Part shown: positions 46,712 to 58,300 of the stretch, in pieces
Position numbering within the stretch: position 1 is the stretch's first letter
Layout of the letters: each line of letters opens with the position of its first letter
Notes under the pieces: generated by a model
What the model saw: only the letters and a program-made list of their open reading frames with translations
Told to the model about the DNA's origin: nothing
The model's database searches: none
Assembly (NCBI GenBank): GCA_028023455.1
Contig: JAQFVV010006306.1
Location: 2,257,001-2,321,000, forward strand
Source of the DNA: Epiperipatus broadwayi
Lineage: Eukaryota; Onychophora; Udeonychophora; Euonychophora; Peripatidae
Direction of reading: 5' to 3'
DNA: 64,000 bases
Program-made: the position numbers and the translations under genes

Positions 46712-47718
46712 ATTCATTTACGATCGCAGACATAATATAAAGGAGGTATGGTTTATTCCACAAAATGAATACGTAATGAAATAAAAATCAAATAGCATTT
46801 TTGGTTCAAAATATATTCATTTACAATCACAAACATAATATAAAAGAGGTATGGTTCATTACACAAAATGAATACGTAATGAACCAAAAATCAAATAGCA
46901 TTTTGGGTTCATAATATATTCATTTACGATCGCTAACATAATATAAAAAAGGTATGGTTCATTACAAAAAATGAATACGTAATGAATCAAAAATCAAATA
47001 GCATTTTTGGTTCATAATATATTCATTTACGATCACAAACATAACATAAATGAGGTATGGTTCATTACACAAAATGAATACATAATGAACCAAAAATCAA
47101 ATAGCACTTTTAGTTCATAATATATTCATTTACAATCACAAACATAATATAAAAAAGGCATGGTTCATTACACAAAATGAATACATAATGAACCAAAAAT
47201 CAAATAGCATTTTTGGTCATAATATATTTACGATCACAAACATAATATAAAAGAGGTATGGTTCATTACACAAAATGAATATATAATGAAATAAAAATCA
47301 AACAGCATTTTTGGTTCATAATATATTCATTTATGATCGCAAACATAATATAAAAGAAGTATGATTCATTACACGAAATGAATACGTACTGAAATAAAAA
47401 TCAAACAGCATTTTTGGTCCATAATATATTCATTTACAATCGCAAACATAATATAAAAGAGGTATGGTTCATTACACAAAATGAATACATAATGAAATAA
47501 AAATCAAATAGCATTTTTGATTCATAATATATTCATTTACGATCACAAACATAATATAAAAGAGATATGGTTCATTACACAAAATGATTATGTAATGAAA
47601 TAAAAATCAAATGGCATTTTTGGTTCACAATAAATTCATTTACAATTGCAAACATAATATAAAAAAGGCATAGTTCATTACACAGAATGAATATGTAATG
47701 AACCAAAAATCAAGTAGC
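46712..47718 (+). repeat. 103-bp satellite array, right part
   Basis: About ten further units in the same orientation as the left part, more diverged from one another. Several carry 'gaaataaaaatcaaa' in place of 'gaaccaaaaatcaaa', which destroys one hairpin arm. Confidence 0.9.
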
Positions 47719-47840
47719 ATTAAATCAGCACAGATTTACTGTTCTCTGAAGATTAACCATGAATATGATGTGAAAGCATTGAAAATATACTCCGTACAAT
47801 AAATCTTATTGAATTTTATATTTAAACTCTGTTTTAGTAT

Positions 47841-48528
47841 TTTTTACATTAATTAATTTACATAAATATATATTGGAAGCTAAAGTACTCCTTCATCAGT
47901 TATTCTAGAGTGAGCCCATTTCATAAAATAAAAATGTGCTAGTCATACTATTTTATATACAGTCTACTTTGAGAGTATGAAAGATATAGGTATATTCCGT
48001 TGCAGAAAATCTCAACAAGTATGTCTAACAAATAATATGTTGCAAGGTAGAGTCAATCACATGATCCAATATTTCACCATCATTATAATAAAATATTCCT
48101 TATAAATAAATGTGAAAAAAAAATTCTTCTTTTTGCATTAAGAAATATATGAAAAAGAGATATATTTTTTTTATTGATCTTAATAGTGCCGATTAAAAAA
48201 AGGGAAAAAGTTTAAAAGAAAATTCTGCTACCGAAAGCGATATTATATAAAAACAGACCAAATCGTCACGATACATCCGCTAAATCAATCGTGCAACAGT
48301 AAAGCTAGGATGATTAAAGATTTATAAAAGAAACAATATGCTAATAGTAACACTATATTTACAATCTATTTTGAGAGTGCAAAAGACACAAATACAAACA
48401 ACTTTGCGGATAAAAAAAGTTGATTGCTATTTCAAAAAAATATATTACATATCAGGGTTAGACAATTCATCACCAGTTTTATAATCTTGCATTTTACATT
48501 CATTAAAAATAAAAAATGTTCCTATCTA
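47841..48528. other. AT-rich interval, nothing recognised
   Basis: No feature supported. Confidence 0.45.
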
Positions 48529-48530
48529 AG

Positions 48531-48625
48531 AGTTGGTGGCCTAGTGGTTAGTGTAGCTGCCTTCCAAGCAGCTGGCCCGGGTTTACTTCCCGGTCAACGC
48601 ATTTGACATATGGGCGGAGGGGGAT
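48531..48625 (+). repeat. tRNA-derived SINE
   Basis: GTTGGTGGCCTAGTGGTTAG (A box) is followed by an anticodon-like arm GCTGC-CTTCCAA-GCAGC (a seven-base loop with a Gly-like TCC at the anticodon position), then CCCGGG-TTTACTT-CCCGG (B box/T arm) and 'tcaacgcatttgaca'. It is the plus-strand version of the family, and a trailing 'gggcggagggggatgtcttt' follows. This is a retroposon; the missing acceptor-stem pairing argues against a tRNA gene. Confidence 0.8.
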
Positions 48626-48689
48626 GTCTTTCCCACCAAAAATACATGTATATATAAAAAAAGAATAATTATCAAAATAACACAAGTAA

Positions 48690-49345
48690 CAAACCACACA
48701 GAAACTTCTTTATAAATCTTGATTTATTATATAACTATCATAACATACAAAAATATACTCCGTTTCGATTATATTCTTTTATAGTCTTTATCAAGGAACA
48801 ACTAAAAAGTACATGAAAAACAATAAATACAAATATCCCATAATACACATAACAAACACAAATATCTCTTACTTTAATAAAACTCTTCTAACAAACAATC
48901 TTAATTTTTCATTATATTCGTTTCTTAAATACCTTTTTTATCTTCAATAGTTTCCTTTTTTTATCACAAACATTTTGATTGACTCAAATATAACAAACTA
49001 ATAAATTAAAACACAATAAACAAACACAGTCTTCTATTTTAGAAACAGCCCATTAATTTCAATATATGTGCAAACAAACCACACACAAACTTCTTTATAA
49101 CTTGATTTATTCATGAACTATTAAATATACTCCAACATTTCAACTATATTTTTTTATAGTCTATCAAGGAACAACTAAAACAATAAATACAAATATTCCA
49201 AAAGACATATAACAAATATCTCTTATCTTAAAACTCTTCTAACAAATAATCTTAACAAATTTGTATTTGTTATATGTATTATGGAATATTTGTATTTATT
49301 ATTTTTATGTATTTTTTAGTTGTTCCTTGATAAAGACTATTGCCT
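48690..49345. repeat. PLE-type terminal repeats, two direct and one inverted
   Basis: 'cacacagaaacttctttata' with 'tttatagtctttatcaagga', 'acaactaaaa' occurs at about 48.70-48.85 kb and again at about 49.08-49.19 kb. An inverted partner, 'ttagttgttccttgataaag', lies at 49316. On the minus strand 'ccttgataaagactataaaa' followed by 'taatcgaaacggag' has the layout of a PLE terminal repeat, but the hammerhead core is degenerate. Confidence 0.6.
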
Positions 49346-49560
49346 ATATAATTAGAAAATAGGTTGGAGACAAGACGCCGCTCGTATCTTTATAAAGTCG
49401 TAATCTTGTGTTAAGATTTGTAGAGGTCCCTCTCGTGGTAAAATTAAGCAATCAAGGTGCATAGTATTAAGGTTAAAGGCTTATATGCGTTTATGTGCTG
49501 ACCATGCGCTTAATAACAATTAATGTTTATAAAGATGTTTAGTATATGTTTATATGTTGT
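49346..49560 (+). repeat. Single arm of the 35.1-35.7 kb foldback family
   Basis: 'tgcctatataattagaaaat', 'cttgtgttaagatttgtaga', 'ggtccctctcgtggtaaaat' and 'gcgcttaataacaattaatg' match the arm at 35200-35700. It is directly adjacent to the PLE-type repeat, so the two may be parts of one element. Confidence 0.65.
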
Positions 49561-49811
49561 AATAGTTCATATGGTAAATCAAGATTTATAAGGAAGTTTG
49601 TGGTGGTTTATTGTATACATATTGAAATTGATGGGCAATTTTTAAAATAGAAGACCGTGTTTGTTTGTTATTTTTAATTTACTTAGCACAAATAACATTT
49701 TACTTCATCAATTAATTTATTTCTTGACATTTTGTTAAAATTAATCCTTACTTGCTTTTAAAATAATAATCATTAGATAATGCACCAATACAAAAATTTA
49801 TTGTAACATAC

Positions 49812-49939
49812 CTAGACTATTTTCTTTTTCGACTACTGCAAATTTTAGAGTTGGATGTCTATTAATCAGTTCTCTAGCAGTAGCTAAGCCCACAATTCCT
49901 CCACCAACAATTACAAAATCATATTTTTCATTACCCGAA
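49812..49939 (-). CDS. L2HGDH: L-2-hydroxyglutarate dehydrogenase, FAD-binding exon
   Basis: This 128-bp exon encodes 42 full codons, beginning SGNEKYDFVIVGGGIVGLAT and ending VVEKENSL. The GGGIVG glycine turn after a beta strand, with Glu at the end of the second strand (VVEKE), is the dinucleotide-binding Rossmann fold of FAD-dependent oxidoreductases. The wording GGGIVGLATARELI..HP matches L2HGDH. The acceptor is a long T-tract ending ACTAATATAG before 49939 (minus strand), and the donor is GTATGTT. Phase is 2 in and 1 out, and the split codon G|CT gives Ala when joined to 37007. The upstream exon with start codon and mitochondrial targeting sequence was not identified between 49940 and 64000. 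Confidence 0.94.
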
Positions 49940-50137
49940 CTATATTAGTAAAAAAAAAAAAAAAAGAAGTTTAGAATTATCTTAAAATCTATATTATATT
50001 TAATACAGCAATCAAATGAGTAAAATACACAGGATATTTATAAAAACATTACAATATAAATATTATAAACATTTTGAACGTTTAATCAAGAAAAAGTAAT
50101 ATAATTTTATTATTGTTATAATTTGCTAAGCATGCTT

Positions 50138-50262
50138 TCGATATTAACTTCAGAATTATAGCACTCGTCATTTGCTACATAATACATCATTTAATTAAAT
50201 AGAGTATGTATTCTGTAGCAAATGATAAGCACTATGATTCTGATCTTTAATGCCGAAAGGAC
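50138..50262. repeat. Small palindrome
   Basis: 'gcactcgtcatttgctacat' with 'aatacat' is inverted as 'atgtattctgtagcaaatga', and the outer ends 'ctttcgatattaa' and 'ttaatgccgaaag' also pair. It resembles a short MITE of about 125 bp. Confidence 0.75.
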
Positions 50263-50577
50263 CCCAGCAAATTATAACGATAATGAAACTATTACCATTT
50301 CTTGGTTAAATGTATAAAATGTTTATAAATTACAATGAGCACAAGCAGAATATTTTTTCAAAATATAAATATTAATAATTTTAGAAGTTTGAAAATTTGG
50401 TTTCTTAATTATTTTTAATTGAATACGATTTGAATTAATGAACGAAAGCTGTCAATTTTATTTCAGATGCAAATTTCTTTCCATTCTCTGTAACAGAAAT
50501 AAAATGGCAATAGTAGAAATGAACTATATCTAAGCAAATGAAGTAAGAAACATATATTACAAAGAAAATCTTCACTA

Positions 50578-50870
50578 GTTTGAAATATTACCAAATTCAC
50601 CACTTCCTTTATTTTGCTGTAATATCTTATATAAATTCAATTTATCCACTACTGTCAACACTTTTTAGCAAAACTTTTTATTGTACAAATATGTGTACAT
50701 AATCTTATGTTTCGACTGTCCGGCAGACTTCTTCAGAGCCAATTTTATTTTTTAAAAGTAAAATTGGTTCTGAAGAAGACTGCAGGGTTGTTGAAACATA
50801 AGATTGTGTATACATATAGGTACAATAAAAGATTTTTGCTAATAAGTGTTCAAAGTAGTGGATACATTAA
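50578..50870. repeat. PLE-type palindromic terminal repeat
   Basis: Related to 21347-21575. The left arm holds 'cttatgtttcgactgtccgg', and the right arm holds 'ctgaagaagactgcagggtt' followed by 'gttgaaacataag'. Both strands therefore read CTGAAGA...GAAACA, a hammerhead-like core word order (CUGANGA, stem, GAAA). In the minus-strand copy stem II keeps only part of its pairing. Confidence 0.65.
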
Positions 50871-52211
50871 ATGTTTCTAACATATCCATAGTGTGAGAGG
50901 TTGATCTGAATTCGGAGCTGATGGATGATTATGATAGGAATGATTTAAGATGAAAGATGCTCTGATATAAAAAAAAAAACCCCAAAAAACTTGCAAATAT
51001 GTTACAAAAGAGAATCTTCATTATTACTGTTTTTTCAATACTAAGGACATATTTGCATGCATACAAAAAAAAATATTGAACCAAAATTGGTATATAAAAT
51101 CTGTTTGCACAAACAAGTAATTCCATTGTCATAGTTTGCATAGAGAAGGTTTTGGTGAATTCACGATGACTGGGCTTCATATGGATGCAAGATAAGATCC
51201 TCAATCATTTAAAAAAATGAGAAAAATAATCAGAAAAGACAGTGTCTAGTCTTGGATGAATTAACGTCAATTACATGGTAGATTTTCTTTTGGAAGAAAG
51301 ACAGCTTTTGATTACTCCCCATCAGATCTTACAGGATAGTGTTGATTATTCATTATTTGCAATTAATCGTCATATTAAAAATTTATTCTCTTACTGAACA
51401 ACTTATTTGTTGGCTAAGTTCTGCAATGAAATATATGTTTCTAGAAATCACAATTAGCATTTTAAAATTTTGCACACTCAAACATTGAAATATATATATT
51501 AATAGTTCCTAATAAACATCTTAATCCTGTCAGATCTCTTCAGGTAGGGCAAGTCCAAACATAATTCTTCAAATGTTGCAATGGAAGTTATCTAAATACT
51601 TTATTCAAATAAGCCCTAAAAATGATAGGTTTATAATAAATCTTTATTTTACAATAATTATTCATTAATAAATGTCTTATTAAGCGATTATTAATTACAT
51701 TTTAGTCAGAAATTATTATATATGTTTTAACCTTAAATATAGATTTAAGTTTACTAAAGGTAAAATAGATCTATATTTTTTTACATTTTGCAAGAGAGTT
51801 CCATTCTTATTTAACTGATCCTTTTTTTTCCTCAGATGCGTCTATTTTACATTTTCTCAAACTACAATTAACCCACAAAAATTTTAAACCTGCAATTATA
51901 GACCATGGAAAAATATGCTAATGATCCAAATATTCCAAAAACAAATACAACTTTATAAGTTATTTGAGGAATTACATTTGGCATGCTATATCTTTAAATG
52001 ACCTTCTAAGTAAAAAATCATAATAGAAACTATTAGCACATTTTTTTCAATGTTTCCAATCACCCATGTCCATTTTCATATTAATGATATCCCTGCCTTC
52101 ATATCATAGTCTTAACATCAGAAAATAATGATTTTGAAATAGAGGTTTGATTATATAAATGCTCTGTCTGTCAAGCATATGGATGGAGTATTCAGATAAA
52201 TGGTGAGCTAT
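50871..52211. other. AT-rich interval, nothing recognised
   Basis: A 91-codon minus-strand frame (50929-51204) lies upstream of the L2HGDH exon, but it has no mitochondrial presequence character or splice junction that would fit. I leave it unannotated. Confidence 0.4.
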
Positions 52212-52215
52212 ATAG

Positions 52216-54500
52216 TGTAACGGAATTCGTCTTTTCGTGTGAATCATGTATATATATATGACCATACGCGTATTTGCATAATTATAACGTAATAATTTCT
52301 TTTCTCTCTTTTTTTTTTATTTTTTAAAAAAAAAAAAATAATTCCTTATTCAATCAGTAATTCTACACGGTACTCTTATTTCTCGCCCAGCATATTTACG
52401 GACGTCAATTTCTGACTCCAAGCGCCAATCTTACTTACATGTAAATAAGAATTATGCTGGTAGAGATTGAGTACTAATTTTGAACAAATAGAACTCCTAC
52501 CACTGGCTAGCTCACTCAGAGTCGGTGGGTTATTAACCGTGAGAAAGATATGAGGACATAAATGCATACATAAACGCTTAATTGACTCTCATACATTATT
52601 TTACTACAAATCTCTATCTCTATTACACAATCTATATTAAAAGAAACTAACACATAGATATATACACGTTTAAAATAGATATTTAATACTAGTTAATGTA
52701 GAAATCCCATAATAAATATTTCTAGTTTGTGCTCAAATATTTTAAAGATAACACATGCAAATACATATACTGCGTAGACAAAATAAATACAATAAAATTA
52801 GATAATATAAGACAAATGAAATAATTCAGCATTTAGTCTATTCATCCTTGTAAGACATACCTGATGATGTATAAAAGATTTCTTTTGATTTTTCTTTTTC
52901 AGTCTTTATGCATTATTATTATTATTATTATAAATAGTGTTGTACCATGTGTTCAACTTCCTAGAATTACTACTCCTTACATTTCAAAATATCTAACAAA
53001 TTAACTAAATCATTATTCAATAAGTTTAAAATTGGATTTAGAACTCCTCCTAATTCTAATAGATTGATCAACAACTCATAAGATCATATTGATCGTTCAT
53101 TCACCCCACATGTAGTTTATTCCATTTCATGTCCTCAAGAAAAATGTCTTGCTGTATATTATGGTGAAACTAAAGCTACTGTTAATACTAGGCTTGCTCA
53201 ACACATGTACACTTACAAGAGAGCTCAGAAGAACAACAATATATCCTGTATTTTTGGAGCATTCCATGAAATCTGGACAATTTTATTCCTTCCATTCCTT
53301 CCAATCCTGTAATTTTATGCACTGAATCAAATGATCATAAGAGAAAAATAAAAGATGCATTCTATATTAATGGAAATATTAATGCTATAAATAGAAAAGA
53401 CACTTTCTTTGATATATCGAAGAAATGGTCCACGTAACAAGTGCTAATTTTATATATCTTTGTATATATTTTATTATGTATTTTTAAGAAAGCTATGATT
53501 ATGAGGCATGGATCCTCGAAAACGTTTAGCTTATTTTTATTATATTTATTTATAACTTCTCTTTTTTAACTTCATTTTTAAGTTAATATTTTATTATTAT
53601 TATTATTGAAAATGAATTCTTAAATGTGAATAGCGCTTGAGTTGCTCGATACTATGGCATTGTAAAAGTTGCTTTTGGATAAGTGTATCTTGATCGATCC
53701 TTTAATATAATATCAAAAACCTTCAGTGAAAATCATTCTATTTGTCAGGTTTAAGAGGGGCTTCTTTCCAATGTAGACAGCATCTGCGGTATCTTCGTAG
53801 GATGGCTTACAGAGCCCAGCATGTTTCAGTCCTTACTCCAGCCTATTCATGGCTGATGGTTATATATATATTTTAAAATAATATTTTTACGATCTCACTA
53901 GTAGAAAAAATCTGTTTAGAATCGCTACCAAAGTCTGACTCAAGAATTCTCATTAATTAATTCCATTGTTCCATTTTCTTTTAATTCTCTCTTTCTTTTT
54001 TTCTAAAAAGAAACGTGTTTTTAGGTTTGCAAAAACCTTTCAGCACTTCCTTTTTTTTCTTGATGTCAATGAATTTCAATTAACACCTCAAAATCCATAT
54101 TTGACCATTCTTTGTTTCTTTCTTAGCATTTTTATTTATCAAGATAACAATCTATGCATTTTTGATCCTTTTTCTTTCATTTAATATATCTTTTTGACTA
54201 TACCGCACTATGACTTCCATCTTGAAAATAAAATCTTGCCATTTTTTTTCATTCTACTTATTCATCCATACAGCAATACAATTACATGCATTTTTAAACA
54301 AAATATAAGAGCACAAACTTTATACCTCCCCCCCCCCATCCTTTCTGTTCAATCTTTTTCTGTTTCCCCATTTAAAAATATGCACACAAAAAAAAAAACA
54401 CGAAGAAAATAAAATTTATTACAAATTTTGATTATATATATATGGGTGTGCCTATATACCACCATACTTTAGAACAGGGTTTGAACTCAGCCCTGTTATA
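52216..54500 (-). repeat. LTR (3' in element orientation) with nested insertion
   Basis: Colinear with 58635-60292 except for 52937-53588. It contains an (ATT)n microsatellite at the insertion point and a C-run near 54333. Confidence 0.92.
52937..53588 (+). pseudogene. Penelope-like element 3' fragment with GIY-YIG domain
   Basis: Around 53118-53240 the plus strand encodes VVYSISCPQEKCLAVYYGET followed by TRLAQH, the GIY-YIG endonuclease signature (here AVYYGET for the second strand, with a conserved Arg and His). Further on, a different frame gives KRKIKDAFYINGNINAIN, the conserved tail, so at least one frameshift is present. The reverse transcriptase is absent. The fragment sits exactly in the (ATT)n microsatellite of the gypsy LTR, which continues on both sides. 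Its 3' end ('gcatggatcctcgaaaacgt', 'ttagctta') matches the copy at 31.1 kb. Confidence 0.8.
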
Positions 54501-54814
54501 ATGCCCCCGGTTGAAAGCCTTCAAATACCGTTTGAGTATTTGAATGGCTCATTCCTAAACCACAAAATAACTCTACTCATTACTGCCATAGTATGATGGC
54601 ACGGGTTTGAGTGATCGAGCATTATGAGATCCCTTTATCTCCTGCCCCGGTGTCTATCCAAAATGCACGATTTCCCCGACATTTCACAATCGTGAATGGA
54701 CCCTCACATAAATTACAAAATTTTTTACATATAAACTTTCCTGGCTCACTCACATGTGGTGTCTTTATCAAAACCCGGTCACCTACCTTAAACCTATACT
54801 ATCCCATTGTCATT

Positions 54815-55870
54815 CTATTCCCCTTTTGGCTTTTTTTTTTTGAGATTGTGATATGCCTGTTTTTGATCACTTTTGGTATCTATTGACTTTTTTTCACTTC
54901 TTGACAGGTTATCCGGGATTAATTGAAGAGCATCTCTGTCAAAATGTAACTGTACAGGAGAAAACTCTGTTGACTCATTGACCACCCAATTAATATAATT
55001 GAATATATCCCCAATTTTTCGGACCCAACCTCTATGGTTGGTTGGGATGTAAGTTCTGAACAATCTCCCCAACTCGCACATCACTCGTTCACAGGTTTGA
55101 TTGGGGTTCCGGGTAGATGTCAGTATATGTCAGATCCCTGATCACTGGACCCATCTTCCCCATTCTCCAGACGTAAATGGTGTCCCATTATCTGAGAGGA
55201 TAATCTGAGGTTTTCCCACTGATGGAAAATGTTCCTTTTCTAATATGCACATCGTGTTTCTCATTTTGCTTGAACTATTGGGGGTAGGCAGCCATGAATT
55301 TGGAAAACATATCGTATACCACCAGCAAATACCTCTTTTTATTGTATGCTGGCAATGGACCATAGTAGTCCACTGCTACAATCTCCTGTGGTTTCTTTGG
55401 TATTATGGACGTCATTGGGGCTGTGTTATTTCTATTTGCTGGTTTGGCTCTCTGACAAGTTTCCCATTGACCAATGACAGCAACTATCTTACTATGCATG
55501 CCAGGCCAATAAAACCATTTCTTGAGCCAATGTTCAGTCTTCCACACTCCATAATGCCCATACACATGGCGGACATGAGCCACCACTGCATTTGTCATCT
55601 GTCTAGGTATGATTGGTCTCCATTCTTCTGGGTCATCCATGATTTTATATTGAAGTATGGATTTGTCTACTCTACAACATCCAATCCTATGTTCATACCA
55701 TCCAATGACCTTGGTCCCTCTGTCTTCCAAATACTCAATTACCTGTTTCAATTGGGCATTTTCTCTTTGGCATTGAGCCAACTGTTTAAGGTCACTCTTG
55801 ACCCGATCTATTCCTGAGCTCATGCCTGCAATATATAAATTTTCTGTTTGCAAATGTTGAGATGGTGAAC
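54815..55870 (-). pseudogene. Gypsy integrase, broken
   Basis: The zinc-binding N-domain (H.RHVYGHYG near 55590) has WETCQRAK where the family has CxxCQR.K, so the first zinc-ligand Cys is replaced by Trp. The catalytic core starts at IVAVDYYGPLP (first Asp). The second Asp, in ILSDNGTPFTSGEW (55142-55363), lies in another frame. The C-terminal part (54815-55084) begins CELGRLFRTY and contains the NESTEFSPVQLHF stretch typical of this region. At least two frame changes separate the parts. Confidence 0.85.
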
Positions 55871-56375
55871 ATGCAGGATTCCGGCTGAGAGTATCTGCCA
55901 CTATATTCTCCGATCTCTTGCAATACCTCACAGTATAATTATATTCTTGGAGGTATAGACTCCAACGTACCAACCGACTATTGGTTAGGTAACTATGATT
56001 GATGAATTCCAAGCTTTTGTGGTCAGTGACCACAATGACTTCTGATCCTAACAAGAGTGCACAAAGTTTTTGGAAAGCCCAAACAATTGTCAGGTCTTTC
56101 TTTTCAGTAGCAGTATAATGAAGTTCAGGTCCCTTAAGCAATCGTCTAAGGATAGACAATACTCTTATCTGACCATCCATTTGCAACTAAGACAATGTTA
56201 CTCCCAGGCCATAGTCACTACTATCCATCTGCACTAAGAATGGCTTTGCAAAATCAGGAAATGCCAACATTACGTGTTCCATAAACTCTGTTTTCACCCT
56301 TTTGAAGGCTTGTTCTTGTTCCTCTTTCCATTCCCATGTCACATCTTCTCTCAATAGCCTAACCAAGGGTTCCAT
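55871..56375 (-). pseudogene. Gypsy RNase H domain, broken
   Basis: LVQMDSSDYGLGVTLS (56187-56375) holds the first catalytic Asp. It is separated by a stop from the next frame with YTATEKKDLTIVWAF (Glu region) and VIVVTDHKSLEFI (second Asp region). It ends with the R..RW..LQEY.Y.V.Y tether and an ADTLSRNP motif, typical of Ty3/gypsy. Confidence 0.85.
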
Positions 56376-56477
56376 TCGTTCTGCAAATCATTCCTGAAAC
56401 CGGATGTAAAAGTTGCACAGGCCAAGGAAGGACCATACTTGTTTCCTGGATTTGGGTACTGGAAAGTCTCTAATAGC

Positions 56478-57079
56478 TTATACTTTATCAGGGTTGTGCC
56501 TAATACCTTGTGCTCCTACTATATGACCTAAAAATGTAACCTCTTCCTGAAGCAATATACTTTTCTTTAAGTTTATTTTAATTCCCTTTTCTTGGCATTC
56601 CTTTAAAAACATTGTAACATCCCTCATATGCTCTTCCACAGTGGCTGAGGCCTCTAATATGTCATCCACATACATTGTGATCAGATCTTTTACTTCAGGG
56701 GATAGAACCTGATCTAAGCATCTTAACAACCCTGCCCCGCTGTTAATTAGGCCAAATGGCATCCGGTTGAACTGATATGAATAACCCTCATATCGAAATG
56801 TTGTATACTTATGATCATCTGGGTGTAGCTTGATCTGCCAATAACTATCAGTCAAGTCAAATGTTGAGAATATTCTTTTTCCTTGAATCTCCCCAAAAGT
56901 TCTTGTATAGGTGGAGGAATGTTATAATCAGGAACGGTCACTTTGTTCAGTTGTCTTGCATTGAGGCACAGCCTGATCGCAACATCCCTTTTCCTCACAA
57001 CTACCAATGGGTTACAGTATGCTGATGAGCACTTTGAAATGATGCCCCATTCTACCATCTGGTCTATTTGTTTTTTCAC
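56478..57079 (-). pseudogene. Gypsy reverse transcriptase, frameshifted
   Basis: Two overlapping frames: 57079-56852 with MVEWGIISKCSSAYCNPLVV and LNARQLNKVT, then 56855-56478 with DSYWQIKLHPDD, MPFGLINSGA and the catalytic MYVDDIL motif followed by FLGHIVG. Motif order and wording are Ty3/gypsy. The fingers-palm region is shorter than usual only because the frame is broken. Confidence 0.9.
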
Positions 57080-57559
57080 TTCATTTCAATATTGATGGGG
57101 AATAGGGTATGATCTGACTTTAAAAGGTTGGTTTTCATTTACTCTAATACTTTGTTCAAAACCTGGTATTATACCCGGTACATCGGAGAAAACTTTATGG
57201 TATTCCCACAAGGTTTGCCTTAAGATACTTTCCCAACTTCCCATGGCCATCTTTGCCTCTTGTACCTTTCTGTAATGATGTCATTCATAAGGTCTTCTAC
57301 CATACGTAATGCCCCTACTGATCTATATAACCCCACATTAAGAAACTTAACTACCTTTCCTTTACATGTGGCTTGTCTACTTCATAATCTAAAGTGCATT
57401 TATACTTATGCAAAAAATTTGATCCTAACAAAGTGTCGTATATCAAGTCTTTCATTATCAAAAAGACATCCGGACAGCTCTCCATTGATTTTAATATCTA
57501 GCCATATTTGTTTGGACTCAATTTTGGCTTTTCAGTTGTTAGCCATTGTTACATGGACT

Positions 57560-57670
57560 GACTTCAATGGGAGAGTATAGTCTTTCTGCTATCACCGAAA
57601 CCTGACTACCCGAATCCAAAAGGGCTTCCACTTTTATCTGACTCACTGTTATGGGAATTTTGGGATATGT
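57560..57670 (-). pseudogene. Gypsy aspartic protease remnant
   Basis: The minus strand encodes ALLDSGSQVSVIAERLYSP, carrying the D-S-G active-site triad of retroviral-type aspartic proteases. The frame is interrupted shortly downstream. The following approximately 450 bp to the reverse transcriptase is decayed. Confidence 0.75.
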
Positions 57671-57849
57671 CTGACATGCATAAGCTGGTACTCGGTCTTC
57701 CCATGAACACACTAAGTTTCCTATTTCCCTTTTTTCCTGTCCATATGCTTTACTTATTTCAAAAATCTGTCTTTTTCCCTGATCTCAATCCTTGTTCATC
57801 AATTTGTCTCATTTTTTTACTTATCTCTATCTGACTCAATAATCTATCT

Positions 57850-58300
57850 TTCGCTTTTGCCGACTTCTCACTCCCTTTCCTATCATCCAGTTTATTTCCT
57901 CCGGTAGATTCCTGCATACCATTTCCATAATCTGTTTCTCAGTCTGCATGCTTCTAATGTCTTTAGCGTGGCTACCTGTCTCCTGAAAAACTGCACATAT
58001 TCCTCTCCATTCTTTTCCTGAAACATTTCCTTCATTAACTGTACTCTAATGTGCTCCTGCAGCTCTTCACTCCAGTATACCTTCTCTAGATCCCTTTTAT
58101 AATCTGGGAATGTTTGTGGCTGGTGTAGAAATGAAATTCCATCAAGCCTCAGCATATCCTTCAAGGTGGTGGCATGCTATCATTACTTTATCTGGTATTC
58201 CATGGCTATCAAAATATCTTTGCAAACTTTGAATGTGCTCTGTTGGCCATGCCTCCTTTCCCCCTCTGTATGGTTTTATTTTCACCCATTCCATTTTGCT
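57850..58300 (-). pseudogene. Gypsy gag remnant
   Basis: The frame 58164-57892 encodes 90 residues including YWSEELQEHIRVQLMKEMF and EYVQFFRRQVATLKTL, similar in layout to the retrotransposon gag core (a Glu/Arg-rich helical segment with a Y..FFRRQ-like motif). No zinc knuckle is seen. Assignment is from position between PBS and protease plus general character. Confidence 0.6.

Larger units (their letters stand above)
38188..47840. mobile_element. TIR-bounded satellite element, split by an LTR element
   Basis: The left terminus (about 38188-38325) and right terminus (about 47705-47840) are inverted repeats of about 140 bp. For example, TTTCAATGCTTTAGCATCAT on the left matches TTTCAATGCTTTCACATCAT on the right read inverted, and both continue through 'attcatggttaatct'. 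Between them is a direct tandem array of ~103-bp units. Excluding the nested LTR element the element is about 1.9 kb. No transposase is present. The architecture resembles MITEs or foldback elements with internal tandem repeats. No target duplication could be defined. Confidence 0.85.
37008..49811 (-). other. L2HGDH: L2HGDH intron (12.8 kb)
   Basis: Donor GTATGTT (minus strand, 49811-49805) and acceptor TTACAG (ending at 37008). The intron has been inflated by mobile DNA: a dispersed repeat, a TIR-bounded satellite array, an LTR element, a SINE and PLE-type repeats. All can be removed by eye, leaving roughly 2 kb of unassigned sequence. Confidence 0.9.

Noticed and set aside
38325-47718. CRISPR-like regular repeats
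   Set aside because: The repeat is a contiguous 103-bp satellite with no unique spacers, in a eukaryotic setting.
48531-48605. Functional tRNA gene
   Set aside because: A and B boxes are present, but the acceptor stem does not pair, and the same sequence recurs as a dispersed SINE.
55245-55817. 190-codon plus-strand frame
   Set aside because: It is antisense to the gypsy integrase coding remnant, which has clear motifs on the minus strand.
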